DNA of 18,223 nucleotides from assembly GCA_027008345.1 (NCBI GenBank), contig JALTBU010000185.1, positions 1 to 18,223 on the forward strand, written 5' to 3'. Source of the DNA: Nautiliaceae bacterium (GTDB lineage: Bacteria > Campylobacterota > Campylobacteria > Campylobacterales > Nautiliaceae). Position 1 is the first letter of the stretch. Each line of letters begins with the position of its first letter. Below the pieces are notes generated by a model, which did not search any database, was not told the DNA's origin, and worked only from the letters and a program-made list of their open reading frames with translations. Positions 15,293-18,223 of this stretch are shown in pieces. Made by a program: the position numbers and the translations under genes.

Positions 15293-15798
15293 TCTTCTCC
15301 TTCAATTGAATCTACTATGTCAAGATAATAATCAATTGCATTTAAAACAAGATATTCATCTTTATTTTTTGCTTCAATCACATAATTTTTCTCAAGCAAA
15401 TTAAAAAGTTTCTCGGTAATTTCCATTAAATCATCGCTGTTAAAAAGATACTTGATTATCTTTTCATCTTTTTTTGAATCAAATCTTTTTATAAATTCGC
15501 TTTTTTTAATTTTATGGCCCTTATCAAGATGTACAAAAACTTTTTTTAACTGGGCAATTGCCAAAATCACATTTTTATGGGCGTTAAAAAACTTCTCTTC
15601 TTCATCTGATTTTAATTCTTTACTAAGATAAAAATATCCGTTTTCACCTACAAGATAAAAACCTATTCTGTTTAACAAAGCATTAAAAGAATTAAAATTA
15701 TCTTCATCCAGTAAATACATAGCTTCATTTTTATATTTAGATGAGTTTAGAGAAATTATTACTCCTTTTGATAAAACATCAAAAATCATCTCTTCCAT
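15289..15798 (-). CDS. MukE/MksE/JetB-like SMC accessory subunit
   Basis: The product has 169 residues and the size and position of the KITE (winged-helix dimer) subunit of MukBEF-type complexes. Residues 36-58 (NSFNALLNRIGFYLVGENGY plus FYL) resemble the conserved helix-strand block of MksE/JetB proteins. The remainder (70-160) is a run of amphipathic helices ending in a second winged-helix-like segment with YVIEAKNKDEYLVL (139-152). In this family it binds the kleisin and DNA near the SMC heads. The ATG at 15798 has AAAGG upstream and makes a 13-base overlap with the 348-aa gene. The fourth codon is also ATG (15789) and would give the usual ATGA overlap with GGAAGAG before it, so the exact start is uncertain by three residues. 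Assignment rests on context plus weak similarity. Confidence 0.75.
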   Translation of the reverse strand: MEEMIFDVLSKGVIISLNSSKYKNEAMYLLDEDNFNSFNALLNRIGFYLVGENGYFYLSKELKSDEEEKFFNAHKNVILAIAQLKKVFVHLDKGHKIKKSEFIKRFDSKKDEKIIKYLFNSDDLMEITEKLFNLLEKNYVIEAKNKDEYLVLNAIDYYLDIVDSIEGEE

Positions 15799-16832
15799 TT
15801 AACAACCTTTACATTAAATTCATTAAATTCATTTGTGTATTCCAGGCTTTTATCGTGATGGTTCAAAATATATACAAACACCCTGACACTCTCATTTAAA
15901 AGCTCTCTGTCAATTTTACCCACATATTCGATAATACTTTTGAAAATATCCTGAGAGCCTTTTATTGATTTTAAAAGATTTTTAATATCGATTAAATTAA
16001 TCACTTCTTCAAATGTTTTTATTTCACTTTTTTTAATAACTTTTTCTTTTTCAATCTCTCCTATTATTTTTTTAATTTTTGAAGTATCCATATACGCATT
16101 ATCAGGAAAAGGAGCGATTTTTTGTTTATATACAAATCTTTTTGCTGCTAAAAAATTATCTACCTTTCTGTCTTCATTTAAAATAATATGTGAAAGTTTA
16201 AAAAGTTTTTGATTGAATCTTCTTTTTCTTTCAGTCTGGGCGATAAATTCTTGAAGTCTTTTTAAATATGAATCAATATTTTGATTTAAAGAAACTAAAT
16301 CAAATAATATATCTTTAATAAATTCGCTAAATTCATCAAATTCTAAAAATGTCTCAAATACAAAATATATTTTTTCATTTTTTTCCATAATTTCAGTAAT
16401 TCTACCAAGTATGCCTTTTGCTTCCTTAATCAAAAAATCAAGTTCACTCTCACTGTCGTTTTCAAGATTTTCTATTAACGCTTTTACCCTTTTATCACGG
16501 TTTTGCATACCCTGATAAATTTTATTTAAAAGTTTAAAAATAAGCTCACTGATAACCGATGAATGTTTTAATTTATATTCTTCTTTTAAAGAAAGCAGTT
16601 TTTTAACCTCTTCTTCAAAATCTTCGGCAATATAGCTGAAATCCGCTCTTGCCAATATAGTATCGATAAAATTCAGATAAACTTCGTTTATATAATAATA
16701 TCCGCCGATTTTACTAAAAAACCCTATGTTTACAAGCTCATTCGGAACTGAAAGAAGCTTTTTATGTTTATATGCCTCATCAAGAATTTTTCGGTGTTTA
16801 CATAAAAGATTTAAAAGTTCAATATGTTTCAT
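15786..16832 (-). CDS. MukF/MksF/JetA-like kleisin subunit
   Basis: The product has 348 residues and is the first of the three SMC-complex genes, in the order kleisin - KITE - SMC used by MksFEB and JetABC. The N-terminus (about 1-60) looks like a winged helix with a beta-wing (FFSKIGGYYYINEVY, 38-52). A long helical middle (about 70-260) contains the coiled-coil-like 95-215 region, and a C-terminal region (270-345) could be the second winged helix that contacts the SMC head. It is shorter than the JetA and MksF proteins I know (usually above 400 residues), so it is divergent. Its ATG follows the SDR stop codon with no base between (TAGATG), with AAGGGG in the SDR coding end as ribosome-binding site. 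No catalytic motif is seen. The kleisin assignment is inference from gene order and fold rhythm. Confidence 0.7.
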   Translation of the reverse strand: MKHIELLNLLCKHRKILDEAYKHKKLLSVPNELVNIGFFSKIGGYYYINEVYLNFIDTILARADFSYIAEDFEEEVKKLLSLKEEYKLKHSSVISELIFKLLNKIYQGMQNRDKRVKALIENLENDSESELDFLIKEAKGILGRITEIMEKNEKIYFVFETFLEFDEFSEFIKDILFDLVSLNQNIDSYLKRLQEFIAQTERKRRFNQKLFKLSHIILNEDRKVDNFLAAKRFVYKQKIAPFPDNAYMDTSKIKKIIGEIEKEKVIKKSEIKTFEEVINLIDIKNLLKSIKGSQDIFKSIIEYVGKIDRELLNESVRVFVYILNHHDKSLEYTNEFNEFNVKVVKWKR

Positions 16833-17498
16833 CTATCCCCTTAAATCCATAGTTCTGACATCTAAAAAACTACCGCTTGGATATTCATCAAGCCTGTCTA
16901 TTGCTTGAACAATTCTTTTTACACCCTCTTCCAGTTCTACTTTGCTTGAATCAACTCTATTTAAACTGCTAAATTTTTCTCTATCACCTGAAATTACTTT
17001 TCTTACCATATCAGTATCAATTACTCCGGGAGCTAAAGCATAAATTTTTGTATCAATCTCTTTTGAATAAATATTTATCATCATATTAAGTGCACATTTG
17101 CTAAGAGCATATCCTCCCCATCCTGGATTTCCGTTTACCGCCGCTCCGCTTGAAATTGCCACTATTTTTTTTGAAATTGGAGATAAATAATCAATCAATA
17201 CTTTATTAGACCATACATTTACCAAAAATATATTTTCAAGCTCTTTTACATTCCAATCCTTCATTAATTTTATCTCACCTAAAATCCCTGCATTTAAAAT
17301 AACTAAATCAAACTCGCTATTAAAACTTTCAATCGCTTCTTTTATTTTTTCAATTGCCGTTAAATCACATCTATAAAAGTTAATATCATCAAAAGGATCA
17401 CTTCTTCCAATAGCATATATTTCATATCCTCTTTTTTTATACTCTTCTACAAGTCCTTTTCCAATTCCTCTGTTAATACCTGTAATCAAAACTTTCAT
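16833..17498 (-). CDS. Short-chain dehydrogenase/reductase (SDR)
   Basis: This is a classical-type NAD(P)-dependent SDR, 221 residues, slightly shorter than usual. The Rossmann cofactor motif is TGINRGIG (6-13), followed by R32 near the end of beta-2, which hints at NADP. Then come CDLT (44-47), LNAG (68-71), the catalytic S117 in ISSGAA (115-120), Y130 and K134 in YALSK, and PGVIDTDM (157-164). All catalytic residues are present. The substrate cannot be deduced; some such small SDRs resemble the CsgA/sniffer type. The ATG follows AAAAGGA. It is the promoter-proximal gene of the operon leading into the SMC genes and prmC, abutting the kleisin gene without a gap, so it is co-expressed with them although no functional link is known. 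Confidence 0.92.
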   Translation of the reverse strand: MKVLITGINRGIGKGLVEEYKKRGYEIYAIGRSDPFDDINFYRCDLTAIEKIKEAIESFNSEFDLVILNAGILGEIKLMKDWNVKELENIFLVNVWSNKVLIDYLSPISKKIVAISSGAAVNGNPGWGGYALSKCALNMMINIYSKEIDTKIYALAPGVIDTDMVRKVISGDREKFSSLNRVDSSKVELEEGVKRIVQAIDRLDEYPSGSFLDVRTMDLRG

Positions 17499-17533
17499 TT
17501 AAATCCTTTTAAACGCATAAAAGTTTAATACGA

Positions 17534-17539
17534 ATTATA
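17534..17539 (-). promoter_or_regulatory. -10 box for the SDR-SMC-prmC operon
   Basis: TATAAT reads 17539-17534 on the minus strand. The expected start near 17527 gives a leader of about 29 bases with AAAAGGA before the ATG at 17498. No TGn extension and no clear -35; the upstream A/T-rich DNA could act as an UP element. Confidence 0.4.
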
Positions 17540-17573
17540 ATTAAAAACTTCAAATTCGATGTATTTATTAAAT

Positions 17574-17599
17574 TTAAATATTAATTGAATAATATTTAA
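17574..17599. repeat. Perfect 10-base inverted repeat with a 6-base loop
   Basis: TTAAATATTA (17574-17583) and TAATATTTAA (17590-17599) are exact reverse complements separated by ATTGAA. All pairs are A-T, so as an RNA hairpin it would be unstable. As DNA it could be an operator about 40 bases upstream of the operon's -10 box. In DNA this AT-rich such palindromes also arise by chance. Confidence 0.4.
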
Positions 17600-17662
17600 T
17601 TAAATAATCCCAAAATTAATAAATCAAAAATAATAAACTTAAATCTATAATTAAATTAAATC

Positions 17663-17680
17663 TGCACATTTGTTGCACAT
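17663..17680. repeat. Direct repeat TGCACAT x2, 11-base period
   Basis: TGCACAT occurs at 17663-17669 and 17674-17680, so the units repeat every 11 bases, about one helical turn. They are the only G/C-containing words in an otherwise A/T stretch, 18 bases from the M48 stop codon. The arrangement is compatible with a protein-binding site, but there is no other evidence. Confidence 0.35.
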
Positions 17681-17698
17681 ATATTTAACATAATATTC

Positions 17699-18223
17699 TT
17701 ACTCTTTATTTTCAAGTTTTTCAAGTCTTTCAAGTATAGGAGGGTGTGAATAATAAATAAATGAATAAATTTTACTGACTTTTGGAAAATGCTTATTTTC
17801 ACTTACAAGCTTTTTAAGTGCACTTGCTAAAGCTTTTTTATCAACAAGTTCAGCCCCCATTTCGTCAGCGGCAAATTCATTATGACGGCTTATCAGATTA
17901 ACAAAAGGCTGAAATATAAAAAATATAACTTCACTAAATAAAAGTGCTAATATAATTATATTTGCTCCTGTTTTTGGAATCATAAGCTCTTTAAACAATT
18001 TATCTGGCAAGTTACCGAAAATAAAGAATAAAATAAACAGCATAATTCCAACAACCGCTATATTTTTTAAAATATCTTTATGTTTAAAATGCCCTAATTC
18101 ATGTCCAAGTACAGCCAAAATTTCATCTTTATTTAGTTTTTTCAGCAGTGTGTCAAAAAGTACTACCCTTTTACTTTTTCCAAGCCCTGCAAAATAAGCG
18201 TTTAGTCTTGTATCTCTTTTACT
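17699..18223 (-). CDS. M48-family zinc metalloprotease (Ste24/HtpX-like), C-terminal part
   Basis: This is a membrane-embedded zinc endopeptidase of family M48, of the CaaX-protease-1/Ste24 type. Only the last 174 residues are visible; the reading frame stays open to the window edge, so the first apparent start (a TTG at 18118) is internal. Visible parts: SKRDTRLNAYFAGLG (1-15 of the visible part), typical of the Ste24 group; the zinc motif HELGH (41-45), with catalytic E42; a hydrophobic segment (about 54-70); a second (about 87-108); and HNEFAADE (114-121), whose E116 is the third zinc ligand, with D120 as the conserved Asp. The C-terminus has the family's YYSHPPILERLEKL (160-173). It probably takes part in membrane-protein quality control. 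It is transcribed in the same direction as the SDR operon but separated by 200 bases. Confidence 0.93.
   Translation of the reverse strand, partial: SKRDTRLNAYFAGLGKSKRVVLFDTLLKKLNKDEILAVLGHELGHFKHKDILKNIAVVGIMLFILFFIFGNLPDKLFKELMIPKTGANIIILALLFSEVIFFIFQPFVNLISRHNEFAADEMGAELVDKKALASALKKLVSENKHFPKVSKIYSFIYYSHPPILERLEKLENKE

Larger units (their letters stand above)
17499..17698. other. AT-rich intergenic region with promoter, inverted repeat and direct repeat
   Basis: These 200 bases are the largest gene-free stretch. They lie downstream of the M48 gene and upstream of the SDR-SMC-prmC operon, both read leftward. The centre (about 17540-17660) is almost pure A and T. It holds a -10 candidate, a 10-base inverted repeat and a 7-base direct repeat, listed separately. 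I see no small gene or structured RNA in it. Confidence 0.6.

Noticed and set aside
11756..16832. Calling this a Wadjet anti-plasmid defence system
   Set aside because: No JetD-like Toprim/nuclease gene is present, no other defence or mobile genes are nearby, and the genes are fused into an operon with prmC. I keep only the structural relationship.
18116..18118. TTG at 18118 as the start of the M48 protease
   Set aside because: The frame is open for 35 more codons to the window edge and encodes the conserved Ste24-type segment before the HELGH motif, so the gene is simply cut by the window.
1..18223. CRISPR array, tRNA, rRNA, insertion sequence or prophage genes
   Set aside because: I read both strands for regularly spaced repeats, cloverleaf-like GC-rich islands, transposase DDE motifs and phage genes and found none.

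Overview
The window comes from a strongly AT-rich, very compact bacterial chromosome. Protein content (LigA, DapE, PrmC, and a MutS fused to an HNH nuclease), the weak -35 regions with clear -10 boxes, and the Lys/Ile/Asn/Glu-rich proteins point to the Campylobacterota. A deep-sea, thermophilic Nautiliales-like lineage is my best guess. That placement is inference from gene types and style, not from an alignment. No rRNA, tRNA, CRISPR array, integrase or transposase is visible, and no gap without a gene exceeds about 200 bases.

Layout, left to right. At 1-548 (minus) is the N-terminal part of ligA, cut by the window edge. At 638-1827 (minus) are two coupled uncharacterised genes: a cyclic-nucleotide-binding-like small protein and a helical protein. 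At 1890-2767 (plus) a lipoprotein gene overlaps a YqiA-like alpha/beta hydrolase gene. At 2754-4930 (minus) an M20D amidohydrolase is coupled to a two-lobed GNAT acetyltransferase. At 5074-6399 (plus) are dapE and a small unknown gene. At 6386-10692 (minus) lies a run of mutS (MutS7-type with C-terminal HNH), an MlaF-like ABC ATPase and a periplasmic adaptor-like protein. At 10734-11009 (plus) is a small exported protein. At 10998-17498 (minus) is an operon of five tightly packed genes: a short-chain dehydrogenase, three subunits of a MukBEF/MksBEF/Wadjet-type SMC complex, and prmC. At 17699-18223 (minus) is the C-terminal part of an M48 zinc metalloprotease.

The most interesting content is the SMC operon. 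A winged-helix/kleisin-like subunit (348 aa), a MukE/MksE/JetB-like subunit (169 aa) and a 1178-aa SMC ATPase overlap one another by 13 and 4 bases. The SMC has two coiled-coil arms of equal length around a MukB/JetC-like hinge. No JetD/MksG Toprim-type nuclease gene follows; the next gene is prmC, translationally coupled. The sequence therefore suggests a nuclease-less complex kept in a housekeeping operon, more likely for chromosome organisation than for plasmid defence.

The second point is the MutS7-type protein. It combines mismatch recognition (Phe-Phe-Glu), an ABC ATPase and its own HNH nuclease. It is transcribed from a palindromic -10 element shared with a divergent gene. Several promoters here put the Shine-Dalgarno sequence almost at the predicted transcription start, and three convergent gene pairs overlap by 12-14 bases, showing extreme compaction.
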